From CAZDAM01 sp964503595 (lineage in GTDB: Bacteria > Muiribacteriota > UBA6191): DNA of 64,000 nt. The position numbers were made by a program, and so were the translations under genes. Below, in pieces: positions 42,362 to 51,237 of the stretch. The stretch covers positions 1-64,000 of the forward strand of contig CAZDAM010000005.1 in NCBI GenBank assembly GCA_964503595.1, written 5' to 3'. The notes under the pieces were generated by a model. That model did not search any database and was not told the DNA's origin. It saw only the letters and a list, made by a program, of their open reading frames with translations. Within the stretch, counting starts at the first letter, position 1. Each line of letters begins with the position of its first letter.

Positions 42362-44184
42362 CAGTGAATCTCCGGCAGTGCCCGATACCCCTGCTCCACG
42401 ATAACCCGATTGTCCCGGGCCAGATTGCGCCAGTAAATCCAGTCATCAGCAAAAAGGCCGTGCAGGTTGTCCACCATATGGTTTTTGATGTCGGCATCAA
42501 AACGGATGTAAATATCCGAAGGAGCCGCCTCCCGATTCAGGTTTTCCACGGCAAGATTCCCCAGAATATCGACTTTACGGGTTCCCTGGCGGGCCAGGCC
42601 TTCCTGAGCATAAATCGCCGATTCCACCCGCAGTTCTCCGGCCCTGGCCAGAACCACTTCAGCATTCAGACTGACCAGACTCAATGTATCTTTGGGATGA
42701 ACCTTCACCAGATCCTCTTCCACCACAATCTGTTTGTCCGAAACAATCATACCCCGGCCCGTGTAGGGGCCTCCAAGTTGAACCCCTTCCCGAAAATACC
42801 AGATTCCATCAAGCTCAAGCGGCCGTGAAGCTGTCCCGAATAGACGAACCCTTTTGTCAAAAACAACGGTAGCAACATTCATCCCGTTGACTCTCAGACG
42901 TTCCAGATTTTCAACATCCTTATGCTGAGGATAACGTCTGGGATACTCAAGCAGCGTATTGATAGTGTACTGCTCAGGAGCCACTTCCTCCGGTTCCACA
43001 ATGCCATAGTGGGTCGGATAGATTTTGCGGTAACGCTTGTAGACCAGCCCTTCATAGTGGGTGTAAACCGACATATAGGGATCATGCAGACGGTTGTCAT
43101 GAAAGAGATAGCCCACCTCGGGCAGATCTCTCCACCCTCCTGATTCAGCAAAATAGTTGATGATGTCATCCGCGGCAAAGAAAGGCATGTAGACTTCCAG
43201 ACGTCCATTGGTTCTGACCCTACCCCAGTTTCTGGGATTCAGGGAAAGGATGATGTTATCGACCGTCTCAGAAATCGTATCATCTGAGACTACCTTGGAA
43301 ATTTCATCAATCAGAGCAATGGACTCTTCCAAAGACTCGGATTTGAAGCCCTCCGAGAGAGCACTGTTGAGATTCTCAATCAGCTCTCTGGCTTTGTCGG
43401 TGTGAGCATCCACCTCTACCGAAAGTGCATCTTCCACCTGACGACTCAGACGTTTCAGAAGCTTCAGAATGATGGGAGGAAGATCCAGATTGGAGAGAAC
43501 AAAACTCCCTTCCTTCAGAACCTCCTCCTTGCTGGAATGCAAAAACAGGGTATGATCGGGGGCTGGTGGAGAAATATCGGTAACCCGGAAGATTTTGGCC
43601 ATTTCCACGGTTGAGGACATCCCATCCACGTAGGCATGACCCCTGAGTCTCACCTTGGCCTGAATTCCTCCCAGGGGCTCCAGATCAATGACGGAAAGAG
43701 CATTTCGGGGCTTCTGGTGGACCTTCAGACTGTCCGGTATCTTTTCCCTGAAATCAATGAAGGTGGAAAAATCATTGCTGATGACATCCCTGACTTCAAC
43801 CACCACAGCAGCCTGACCGCCCGCAATCAGTTCATCCGGTTCAAGGCGCATCACTTTGGAAAAACCAGCCAGACGATCGATATCAATCAGATCCAGAAGA
43901 TCGGTATTGATCTCAAAAACAGGATCACCGGTTGTCGCGTCTTTCTCCATATGAACCAGTTCGTTAAGAAACTGGCTCTCAAGACGGGAAATCGCTTTTT
44001 CCACAGCACTTTCTGCCAAAAGCCTTGCCTTGATCCGAGCTTCCATCATGCGAATCGAGGCCGTCTGGTTGGACGTGATATAGACAAAGCTGACGCCAAA
44101 GATAAAGAGCACCGAAATGATGCCAAAAACGATAAAAATCGAAGAGCCCCGCCTTGTGAGGCGGGGCTTCATTCCCAAACTCAT
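42361..44184 (-). CDS. PilX-like type IV pilus-associated protein
   Basis: The 607-residue protein starts with basic residues followed by one hydrophobic helix (residues about 14-36: FIVFGIISVLFIFGVSFVYI). NQTASIRMMEARIKARLLAE comes next, a helix typical of PilX/PulK-type pilin-like proteins that anchors them in the membrane. The large C-terminal part looks periplasmic with beta-rich blocks near the end (VQLGGPYTGRGMIV, repeated short beta strands). No prepilin-peptidase motif is clear. It follows pilQ after 30 nt and precedes tatC, so it is probably a minor pilus assembly component. Family is inferred from architecture and context. Confidence 0.62.
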   Translation of the reverse strand: MSLGMKPRLTRRGSSIFIVFGIISVLFIFGVSFVYITSNQTASIRMMEARIKARLLAESAVEKAISRLESQFLNELVHMEKDATTGDPVFEINTDLLDLIDIDRLAGFSKVMRLEPDELIAGGQAAVVVEVRDVISNDFSTFIDFREKIPDSLKVHQKPRNALSVIDLEPLGGIQAKVRLRGHAYVDGMSSTVEMAKIFRVTDISPPAPDHTLFLHSSKEEVLKEGSFVLSNLDLPPIILKLLKRLSRQVEDALSVEVDAHTDKARELIENLNSALSEGFKSESLEESIALIDEISKVVSDDTISETVDNIILSLNPRNWGRVRTNGRLEVYMPFFAADDIINYFAESGGWRDLPEVGYLFHDNRLHDPYMSVYTHYEGLVYKRYRKIYPTHYGIVEPEEVAPEQYTINTLLEYPRRYPQHKDVENLERLRVNGMNVATVVFDKRVRLFGTASRPLELDGIWYFREGVQLGGPYTGRGMIVSDKQIVVEEDLVKVHPKDTLSLVSLNAEVVLARAGELRVESAIYAQEGLARQGTRKVDILGNLAVENLNREAAPSDIYIRFDADIKNHMVDNLHGLFADDWIYWRNLARDNRVIVEQGYRALPEIH

Positions 44185-44214
44185 GCGTCCATTCTAACGC
44201 TTGGCACAAGTCGC

Positions 44215-45663
44215 TTACAATCCACCAAACTCATCTCCGAAATCATCCCCGAAATCATTTCCCGGAAAAATGTCATTCATGGGAGGAGGAGTCGGCTGGG
44301 AAGGCCTTGGATTCATGCTGTCTGTCGGCGGAATTCTGGACGAATCAGCGACCAGTTCACCAAAATCAGTTGCAGCAATATTCTGCTTCACAATCTTAGG
44401 AGTGATCAGAATCACGATTTCCTTGGATTTCGGAGCATAGCTGTTTTTGGTAAAGATATGCTTCAGGAAAGGCAGGTTGGAAAGAAAAGGAATCTTCTGC
44501 ACAGAACGGCTTTCTTCCTCTTCCACCAGACCACCCACCAGAATTTCCTCTCCATCCTGAACCTGAAGGGTTGTCACCACATTGGTACTGTCCAGTGTCG
44601 GCAGACCATTGGTATTCAGGGCAACTGTGGATTTGGTCAGTTCAATCTCAAGGACAATGAAGCCCTGATTATTGATCTGGGGAGTGATTTGCATTTCTGT
44701 TCCGGCTTCCCGGCTATCGGTCCCCTGCTCCACTCCACCGGAGTTGAACACCAGTTCCCGGCCAATCTTCAGATTGGAAGGAACCCCATTCATGGCAATC
44801 ACCCGAGGAGAAGAAAGGATTCTTGACTCCGAAGTCTGGGTAATTGCAGAGAACACGGCATTAAAAAAGAAGTTGGTCCGAAAGAAATCTCCAAAATTGA
44901 ACAGGTTCATCCCCGTGGGCTGTCCGGGACTGTTGTACTGGCTTTCATTATCCAGAACCCGTGCATATTCGGTGAACTGCAGGAAGCTTCCGGCTCCAGG
45001 ATTGGCTACAGCATTCGGAGCGGTTCCACCGGTTCCCCATCCCCAGTCAAATCCAAGCGTATTGTTGAAGTTCGAGCTTACTTCCACAATTTTCACATCA
45101 ATCATGACCTGAGGAACAGGACGATCCACCTTTTCCAGAAGCTCTTCAATTCTTGGAAACATATCCACAGGGGCAGAAACAATCAGGGCATTCAGACGAG
45201 GTTCAATCTGAACATTGATTTCCCCCGCCGTCTGCTTTCCCAGAAGCGGTGTAATGATGGCCGAAATCTTTTCCGCCTTGGCATAGCTTAAGCGGTAGGT
45301 CTTGGTCACACCCTGATCGAAGTTCTTGGAAATAGTGGTCTTGGGAGCAATCACCAGCGTATTGCCGATTTCACGCATATCCAGCTCATTGGTTTTCAGG
45401 ATCAGATCAAGCCCCTGTCTCCAGGGAACGTCCTTGAGCTTTAGCGTTGTTTTTCCTGACACTTTGGAGTCAACGACCACATTCATATTGGTGGGCTGCA
45501 CAATTGCCGGAATCACAAGTTCCAGTGGTGCGTTCTCCATCCTCAGATTGATCAGAGGTCCGTCGTCCATGTTCACATCATCTGCTCTCACATCCGTTGA
45601 GGACAGGCAGAATGCCATAAACATTGAAGTGCCAATTTTGCGTAGCTTCGTGAGCTTCAACAT
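44215..45663 (-). CDS. pilQ: Type IV pilus secretin PilQ
   Basis: PilQ forms the outer-membrane channel for the pilus. This 482-residue protein is shorter than the usual 650-750 because it lacks the N-terminal AMIN domains. It has an STN-type domain (about residues 35-95: PLINLRMENAPLELV), one N1-type domain (KTYRLSYAKAEKISAI to LNALIVSAP) and the C-terminal secretin ring (LSSPRVIAMNGVPSNLKIG and VPFLSNLPFL-like IPFLSNLPFLKHIF). The acidic tail FGDDFGDEFGGL is unusual. ATG 45663 follows AAGGAG by 8 nt; the frame extends to 45717. A terminator lies between pilP and pilQ. Confidence 0.92.
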   Translation of the reverse strand: MLKLTKLRKIGTSMFMAFCLSSTDVRADDVNMDDGPLINLRMENAPLELVIPAIVQPTNMNVVVDSKVSGKTTLKLKDVPWRQGLDLILKTNELDMREIGNTLVIAPKTTISKNFDQGVTKTYRLSYAKAEKISAIITPLLGKQTAGEINVQIEPRLNALIVSAPVDMFPRIEELLEKVDRPVPQVMIDVKIVEVSSNFNNTLGFDWGWGTGGTAPNAVANPGAGSFLQFTEYARVLDNESQYNSPGQPTGMNLFNFGDFFRTNFFFNAVFSAITQTSESRILSSPRVIAMNGVPSNLKIGRELVFNSGGVEQGTDSREAGTEMQITPQINNQGFIVLEIELTKSTVALNTNGLPTLDSTNVVTTLQVQDGEEILVGGLVEEEESRSVQKIPFLSNLPFLKHIFTKNSYAPKSKEIVILITPKIVKQNIAATDFGELVADSSRIPPTDSMNPRPSQPTPPPMNDIFPGNDFGDDFGDEFGGL

Positions 45664-45753
45664 GGGAATGCTCCTTATTCCTGTCTTCGTCACAATCGAC
45701 AGGATCAGAAGCATCAATTACAGTTTTGTCCCGATTTGAACGATCTTCACACG

Positions 45754-45793
45754 AAAAGAAAAATCCGCCGGGCTTTTTTGGCACCGACGGATT
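45754..45793 (-). terminator. Terminator-like hairpin between pilP and pilQ
   Basis: On the minus strand AATCCGTCGGTGC pairs with GCCGGCGGATT-type sequence (one G-T pair, one bulge) around a CAAAAAA loop and is followed by TTTTTCTTTT. It starts 17 nt after the pilP stop and could set the ratio of pilQ to pilMNOP. Confidence 0.65.
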
Positions 45794-45810
45794 CTCTCCG
45801 GAGACAGAAA

Positions 45811-46173
45811 TCAGAAGCCGACTTCCTGCCTTCTCTGAGCGGCTTTGTGCAAAACCACCAGCTTATCGCCATCAATTGACATCACCCGAAAATCCGGTTT
45901 GTCGTCCCCATCCAAAAGAAGCATCTGGGAACCCTTGTAGCTTACAATCGCAACCCGGGCACCCGGCTCGCCCGTAATTCCCATAATTTTGATATCAAGC
46001 GGTGGAATTACCGGCTTCTGGGGAACAGGGCGGGCCACGACCTGCTGAATCGGCTTAGGAGGTGGCTTGGGAGGTTCAATCAGCTTGCGAAACGGATCAA
46101 AGAACGGCTTCTTGATTTCTCCTTCTGCATGAATCAGCCCCACACAGAGAAACAAAAGAATCAGAATACGCAT
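45811..46173 (-). CDS. pilP: Type IV pilus lipoprotein-type protein PilP
   Basis: PilP links the PilN/PilO inner-membrane complex to the PilQ secretin. The 120-residue protein has a signal peptide (ILILLFLCVGLIHA), a Pro-rich linker (IEPPKPPPKPIQQ) and a small beta domain (KIMGITGEPGARVAIVSYKG) typical of the PilP HR domain. It lacks a clear lipobox Cys after the signal. It starts 11 nt after pilO. A hairpin terminator follows. Confidence 0.86.
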   Translation of the reverse strand: MRILILLFLCVGLIHAEGEIKKPFFDPFRKLIEPPKPPPKPIQQVVARPVPQKPVIPPLDIKIMGITGEPGARVAIVSYKGSQMLLLDGDDKPDFRVMSIDGDKLVVLHKAAQRRQEVGF

Positions 46174-46184
46174 AAAAACCTCGC

Positions 46185-46859
46185 TTAGCTGCCCTCGTAA
46201 CGGGTGATATGAGAGCTGTCAATCAGAATCAGCTTACCATTGAACTGAACCCTGAGCTTGGGAAACTCGGTTTCCTTGGTATAGGTCTTAAGCTCGACCG
46301 GTTTTCCATTGACATCCGTCAGATTGGTCCGGCGAGTTGTCTGCTCTTCCAGATCCTTGACCTTGACCCCACGATCTACCCCACCACCAGTAATGGTGAG
46401 CTCGGACTGGGAAAAGTTGAGCATACCCCCGTTTTCAATGCGGGTCAGCAGATCGTAAAACTCGAAATAAGTCGCCTCAACCCCGAAATCCATCTGCACT
46501 TCACTATAAAGCTGCTTGGAAATCTTGGGATTGATCCGGATCTGCTTTAGGGTTGCCCCCGAATCCTGGGAATACACTTCCATATCGTTGAGAAACCGGT
46601 TGATATCCCGATCCTTGGTTTTTTCCTTGAGAAAAGTGACGATTTCCCGTTTCTTTTCCCGGACTTTATCCTCAAGCTCCTTGATATCGCGCTGGGCCCG
46701 CTGACCCCTTTCCTTTTTGCGCCGCAGTTCTTCCATTTCCTGATCAACCCGCTTCTTGCCCTCTTCCATGGGCTGCTGAAACTGGAAGAAACCAACGGCT
46801 ACGGCAATGGCTGCCACAACAACCATCAAGAGAAAATATCCGAGTGCTCTGACTAACAT
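46185..46859 (-). CDS. pilO: Type IV pilus inner-membrane protein PilO
   Basis: PilO pairs with PilN in the inner membrane and positions the pilus machine. The 224-residue protein has one N-terminal TM (YFLLMVVVAAIAVAVGF), a long coiled coil (about 30-90) and a C-terminal ferredoxin-like domain (VEATYFEFYDLLTRIE). It starts 3 nt after the pilN stop. The order pilM-N-O-P-Q is the canonical one. Confidence 0.88.
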   Translation of the reverse strand: MLVRALGYFLLMVVVAAIAVAVGFFQFQQPMEEGKKRVDQEMEELRRKKERGQRAQRDIKELEDKVREKKREIVTFLKEKTKDRDINRFLNDMEVYSQDSGATLKQIRINPKISKQLYSEVQMDFGVEATYFEFYDLLTRIENGGMLNFSQSELTITGGGVDRGVKVKDLEEQTTRRTNLTDVNGKPVELKTYTKETEFPKLRVQFNGKLILIDSSHITRYEGS

Positions 46860-46862
46860 GTC

Positions 46863-47456
46863 TCAATCCCTGTTCATCTGAAAGTTCATGTTGAACTTCG
46901 CCACGGGCTGCTTTTCCATGGTGTCATGCTGAAGTTCGGAAATATTGACCTGACTGACGACATCCTTGGCCTGCTGAAGAATCTTGATGAAGTCCGTGAC
47001 TCCCTGAGTTGTCACTTCTCTTTTCTTGCGATCATCCTTCACTTCTGCCGCCATGGAGGTTCCATTCAGACTGACGCTGCCATCAGGCATGAAACGGATC
47101 TGCTGGACCCAGACCGTTTTGGATCTGGCCACAAATTCTTCAAAACGATAGAGAGTCTTGGTCCAGGAGCCGGTTTTCTTGGAAAGAATCGCCTTGTAAT
47201 CCGTCAGGGCCGTATTCACATTGTTCAGCTCCTGCTCCATGCTGCGTTTCTCCTTGAAAAAACGATCCAGCTTGGCCACATCAGCCTTCAACGGCACCAG
47301 TCTTTCAGTATAGGCTTCCAGCTCTTCCTGACATTGCTGGGCAAACCACAGGACTCCCACAACACAGGTCACAACCCAGAGAAAAACCAGAATCCCTCCA
47401 ACGGGGAACGTCATCTGCTTTTTCTTCTTCTCCTTAAGGAGGTTAATCTTAATCAT
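46863..47456 (-). CDS. pilN: Type IV pilus inner-membrane protein PilN
   Basis: PilN's cytoplasmic start binds PilM and its periplasmic part pairs with PilO. The 197-residue protein starts with KINLLKEKKKK, the INLL motif recognised by PilM, then one TM (ILVFLWVVTCVVGVLWF), a coiled coil and a small C-terminal domain. It overlaps pilM by 8 nt. Confidence 0.9.
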   Translation of the reverse strand: MIKINLLKEKKKKQMTFPVGGILVFLWVVTCVVGVLWFAQQCQEELEAYTERLVPLKADVAKLDRFFKEKRSMEQELNNVNTALTDYKAILSKKTGSWTKTLYRFEEFVARSKTVWVQQIRFMPDGSVSLNGTSMAAEVKDDRKKREVTTQGVTDFIKILQQAKDVVSQVNISELQHDTMEKQPVAKFNMNFQMNRD

Positions 47457-48624
47457 CGATATCCACCCCCCTCATCGCCAGACCCAAAGCTACGGAGAAC
47501 TGATGGAGATTGTCCATGAACAGATCCTCATTGGGCATGGCCTTCTGTAAACCGAAGGAAGGATCCCCCAGTTCCACATCCACACTTAACTCGTTGGACA
47601 GAAGTGTATCAATATTTTTGAGCTTGGCTGTCCCACCTGTCAGAATCACTCTATGAATCACCGGCTCTCGATGCTGGGCCTTGAAATAGTCAAAGGAACG
47701 GCGGATTTCAGCCGCGATTTCTTCAACCGTGGTCTGAACCACTTCTTCAAATTCGGTATCCACCTCGCCCTGCATGGCAGCAACTGATTTCTCGATCTTG
47801 GTGGCTTCGGCTTCCTGAAATGTAACCTTGTACACTGATTTGATGACTTCAGTGATGTTGTTACCGGAGATGGGGACATTCCTGGAAAAGCGCAGGACCC
47901 CATCCTTCAGGACGTTGATAATAGTCGTTCTGGCCCCGATGCTGACAATGGCCACGACTTCATCTTCAACATCCGAACCCATACCCTCTAGGGAAGAACC
48001 CATTGGCTCTTCATCTTCCACTGTTGGGGCATCTTCCCCTTCTCCCATCGAGAAGTCCTGGGCCTGATTTTTTCGCTTCAAATATTTATCCAGAGAATTG
48101 ATCACGGCAATCGCGTCGATGTCAAGAGCATCCAGCTGCTTGACTCCCACAGCCTTGAAAAGATTGACCAGGGTCTCCACATACTGCTTCTTGGCCACCG
48201 CCAGAAGACAAAGAACCCGCATGGAACCTTCCATTTCTATTCGGGCCAGTTTAGCGTAGTTCAGGTTAACCTCATCAATGGAGTAGGGAACATACTGTTC
48301 AGCTTCCCCCTCAACCACCATCTTAAGCTCGGCATCTTCCAGATCAGGGAGAGGAAGAAATCTGAGAATCGTGTTCTGAGAGGCCACCGAAGTGAAAACC
48401 TGTTCGAACTTGAGGTTATTTTCTTTTTTGATGGTCTTGAGCATGGATACGACAGTGTTCACATCTTCCAACTCTCCATCCACAAATACGCCATCAGGAT
48501 AGGTTTCCACCCCGCAGGCAACGACTTCCGCTCCGCTTTTCCCCTTTTTAAGCATAACGAATTTCAGGCAGGAAGAGCCTATATCAATGCCCAGAGAGTA
48601 TTTTGGCGGCCCAAACCGAAACAT
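47449..48624 (-). CDS. pilM: Type IV pilus actin-like ATPase PilM
   Basis: PilM is an actin-fold cytoplasmic protein linking the PilN tail to the motor ATPases. The 391-residue protein has the ASKHA phosphate-1 motif GIDIGSSCLKFV, phosphate-2 region VSIGARTTIINVL and the adenosine motif ILTGGTAKLKN. An acidic, Ser/Gly-rich insertion of about 40 residues (roughly 205-240, GEGEDAPTVEDEEPMGSS) sits between subdomains and makes it longer than the usual ~355. It is the first gene of the pil operon; a good promoter and a palindrome precede it. Confidence 0.92.
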   Translation of the reverse strand: MFRFGPPKYSLGIDIGSSCLKFVMLKKGKSGAEVVACGVETYPDGVFVDGELEDVNTVVSMLKTIKKENNLKFEQVFTSVASQNTILRFLPLPDLEDAELKMVVEGEAEQYVPYSIDEVNLNYAKLARIEMEGSMRVLCLLAVAKKQYVETLVNLFKAVGVKQLDALDIDAIAVINSLDKYLKRKNQAQDFSMGEGEDAPTVEDEEPMGSSLEGMGSDVEDEVVAIVSIGARTTIINVLKDGVLRFSRNVPISGNNITEVIKSVYKVTFQEAEATKIEKSVAAMQGEVDTEFEEVVQTTVEEIAAEIRRSFDYFKAQHREPVIHRVILTGGTAKLKNIDTLLSNELSVDVELGDPSFGLQKAMPNEDLFMDNLHQFSVALGLAMRGVDIDD

Positions 48625-48666
48625 AGCTGGATCCTTTCCTTGGGTCAGTACATAATCAGGATTTGT

Positions 48667-48680
48667 TGTCGGGCCCGACA
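48667..48680 (-). promoter_or_regulatory. Perfect 14-bp palindrome in the pil operon leader
   Basis: TGTCGGGCCCGACA is exactly self-complementary and starts about 30 bp downstream of the -10 box, between promoter and pilM. It could bind a dimeric regulator as a roadblock operator. As RNA it cannot form a stable hairpin, because it has no loop. Confidence 0.5.
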
Positions 48681-48709
48681 GGCACCCCGATTTGTAGACA
48701 CCTTAACGT

Positions 48710-48738
48710 ATTATAGCCGAAAGCTGACACGCCGCCAA
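48710..48738 (-). promoter_or_regulatory. Sigma-70-type promoter of the pilMNOP operon
   Basis: On the minus strand TTGGCG (48733-48738), a 17-bp spacer and a perfect TATAAT (48710-48715) lie about 85 nt upstream of pilM. This is the best promoter match in the window. Confidence 0.65.
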
Positions 48739-48748
48739 AGGGTGCGCG

Positions 48749-49939
48749 CTACTCATATAGTCGATAGACGCTGGCTCCCGTGTAATAATACTGGAGAATT
48801 TTCTCGTAGGAATCTCCGCGCCTAGCCAATCCCTTGGCTCCCCACTGACACAGTCCTACCCCATGTCCAAAGCCTGTTCCCCGGATTTTTACCACCCGGT
48901 CAGCATCCATCGCGGTCATAAATTTTTTCAGGATCTGATCAATTGCTTTTTCTGCCGGGTCTTCACGATCCATTCCGGGAAGGGACTGAATTTCAAAAAA
49001 GGTACTCCTCAAACGGTCCGGCCCAAGAAGAGTTCTTAGGTGATTGGCATTCATGAAGGTTTCCTGTCCCCCCTGATGAATCAGATGGACGTTTTCCACT
49101 CTTCCAGAAGGATCGTTTTCTACCCGGATATCCGTAATGGCCAAAACCTTTTTGCCCTTTTCCCGCAAACGGTTGGTGATTTCCGCCAGGGACAGTTCCA
49201 TATTCCAGGAAAAGCCCGGATAGCTGGCACACCAGGGACAGGGACGTGATTTCAGATAGTTTATGGGGCGTCCGGACCAGGTTTTTGCATCCTGGGTTGC
49301 TCCTCCGCAGGAAGCACAGTAATAGGAGGCAATCGGTTCCCCATTGACCACAGCAATTCGCCCTCTGGTGGCATTCACCACTTCGATCGACAGGGCATGT
49401 TCATCCTTAACCCCGTTATAGACCTGGGAGCGGGTATCCCGAGTCAGGCCAAACCCAAGCTCATTCATGAATTTGTTCTGATTGCGAATGGCATAGGTCC
49501 TGGCTACGACAGCCTGGGCCTTCAGAGCCTCCCGGGGGGAATTCAAAAGCATCTCAGACTTGATGACGCCATAAAGATAGGACTCCAGATCCACATGATT
49601 GATAGCCGTCATTCTTCCAAACCGGTCTTCTCTTAAAACAAGCTTCCCTCGGAATTTCATGCCGTTGATTTCAAAGGGACGATCCCGAAAGGGCCTGATC
49701 TCAATCTCGTGCAGGTTCTTGTATTCCAGAAAACCAAACCCACGGGCGGAAAGTTCAATCACCAGTTTGGAGGAATTCCAGCGGCGGAACAGCTCGGTAT
49801 TTTGAACCAGATCGCGGATAATAAAGCCTTTTTCTGCCGAAATTTCCGCCTTCCTGAGACCCTCAAATACTCCAACGGTAATTTCCGGAACCTCGGCATG
49901 AAGCACCAGGCCGATCAGCAGGAAGAGCAGTAGCCGCAT
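48749..49939 (-). CDS. SpoIID/LytB-domain protein
   Basis: The 396-residue protein has a signal peptide (RLLLFLLIGLVLHA) and a SpoIID/LytB domain, which in characterised members cleaves or binds denuded glycan strands of peptidoglycan. Markers are YLYGVIKSEM with the candidate catalytic Glu, ALKAQAVVARTYAI, ASCGGATQDAKTW with CAS/CPWC cysteines, and GFGHGVGLCQWGAKG near the end. The order matches SpoIID-like amidase-enhancer proteins of non-sporulating bacteria. ATG 49939 overlaps the rseP stop; a GTG at 49948 is an alternative. Confidence 0.85.
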   Translation of the reverse strand: MRLLLFLLIGLVLHAEVPEITVGVFEGLRKAEISAEKGFIIRDLVQNTELFRRWNSSKLVIELSARGFGFLEYKNLHEIEIRPFRDRPFEINGMKFRGKLVLREDRFGRMTAINHVDLESYLYGVIKSEMLLNSPREALKAQAVVARTYAIRNQNKFMNELGFGLTRDTRSQVYNGVKDEHALSIEVVNATRGRIAVVNGEPIASYYCASCGGATQDAKTWSGRPINYLKSRPCPWCASYPGFSWNMELSLAEITNRLREKGKKVLAITDIRVENDPSGRVENVHLIHQGGQETFMNANHLRTLLGPDRLRSTFFEIQSLPGMDREDPAEKAIDQILKKFMTAMDADRVVKIRGTGFGHGVGLCQWGAKGLARRGDSYEKILQYYYTGASVYRLYE

Positions 49940-51237
49940 CAGCGCCACAGATCTCCGATATCCTTGATGGTTACCACTATCATGAGGGTAAAGACACAGA
50001 GTACACCCAGAACATTCACATAGCCCTCAGCCGTATCGTTGAACGTATCTTCCTTACGCCTGAGCACCATACGTCCAAAAGTGTTCACCCCATCCTTGAT
50101 GGTTAGAACCAGAATTCTGCCACCATCCAGACCAGGAATCGGGACCAGATTGAAAATCCCGATACACAGACAGATCTGGGCCGTGAGAAGCAGCATGCTG
50201 TTCAGGCCGCGCTCAGAATGCTTGGCCACCGTATTGGCAATCGCAATCGGCCCCCCGATTTCTGCCGGGGGAGCGAATTTGCTGATCAGGTTGGAAAACA
50301 TGCTGACGAGCTGTTCAAAAAGCTGCTGGGTCAGAAGAAGCGTTGTACGAATGGCTTCCGGTGTGGCTTCAGAGAAAGGCAGAAGAATCATGCGATCCGA
50401 AAGATAGAAAGGGCGAATTCCAACCCCGATTCTGCCTCCGGAACTCGGAGTCACGACCAGATCCAGATTTTCCAGTTTGCGGGCAAGCTCAAGATCTAGA
50501 TTTTCCGTATCCTGGCTCAGAAGCTGCCTGATCGACTCCGTACTGGTCCGAAACGTCTTGACCGACTCACCTTTGAATCCTGAACGCAACAAAAACGGCT
50601 CACTCAGATTCTTTAGTTCGGAGAGCAGAACTTCCGGCTGAATCATCTCAAAGCTCCGGCCCCGCAAAACCGTGACTTTCAGATCCTTGCCCGCATTCTC
50701 GGCAATCCACATCCGCCCTTGCTCAAAGCGCTCAATTCTTTGATCGTTTAGGGCCACAAAGCGGTCCCCGGGCTGAAACCCGGCCTCGACAGCGGGACTT
50801 CCCTCAACAATATGGGTGACCATCAGGGTCGTTTCCGGTTGCCCGAAGCTGCTTAGGCTGAGAGTCAGAATCGCCATGGTTCCCAGAACATTCATGGCTG
50901 GACCCGCCAGCAGAATAAAGATTCTTTGATACAGGGGTTTGGCTGAGAATGCCCTTTCACCAGCGTCTTCAGCCCCATCCTGGGGGCCATCCTCCTGCGC
51001 CAGCAGCACAAAACCGCCAATCGGCAGGAGTCTTAAGGAATACTCTGTCTCACCAAACGTGCGGGCAAACAGGCGACGCCCCATGCCGATGGCAAAGGCA
51101 TCAACGCGGACATTGCACATTTTGGCGGCAAGAAAATGCCCCAGCTCGTGAATGAAAGCCACAAAGCCAATCACAAGACTGAAGAGAAAAATGGTTTTTA
51201 CGGTTGTAAAAGCGTGAGCAAGGATTGTTTCAAGCAT
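49939..51237 (-). CDS. rseP: RseP-type site-2 zinc metalloprotease
   Basis: RseP cuts membrane-spanning anti-sigma factors and remnant signal peptides inside the inner membrane. The 432-residue protein has the zinc motif HELGH at residues 30-34 in the first TM, the third ligand LDG at 370-372 (PGLDGG), a PDZ region (about 140-190, EGSPAVEAGFQPGDRFVALN) and about four TMs. The overlap with the upstream paralogue (8 nt) and downstream SpoIID-type gene (1 nt) points to one operon. All catalytic residues are present, so it is likely active. Confidence 0.93.
   Translation of the reverse strand: MLETILAHAFTTVKTIFLFSLVIGFVAFIHELGHFLAAKMCNVRVDAFAIGMGRRLFARTFGETEYSLRLLPIGGFVLLAQEDGPQDGAEDAGERAFSAKPLYQRIFILLAGPAMNVLGTMAILTLSLSSFGQPETTLMVTHIVEGSPAVEAGFQPGDRFVALNDQRIERFEQGRMWIAENAGKDLKVTVLRGRSFEMIQPEVLLSELKNLSEPFLLRSGFKGESVKTFRTSTESIRQLLSQDTENLDLELARKLENLDLVVTPSSGGRIGVGIRPFYLSDRMILLPFSEATPEAIRTTLLLTQQLFEQLVSMFSNLISKFAPPAEIGGPIAIANTVAKHSERGLNSMLLLTAQICLCIGIFNLVPIPGLDGGRILVLTIKDGVNTFGRMVLRRKEDTFNDTAEGYVNVLGVLCVFTLMIVVTIKDIGDLWR

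Noticed and set aside
43636..44826. 396-codon plus-strand frame opposite the PilX-like gene and pilQ
   Set aside because: pilQ has the secretin domain on the other strand and this frame contains no domain or ribosome site.
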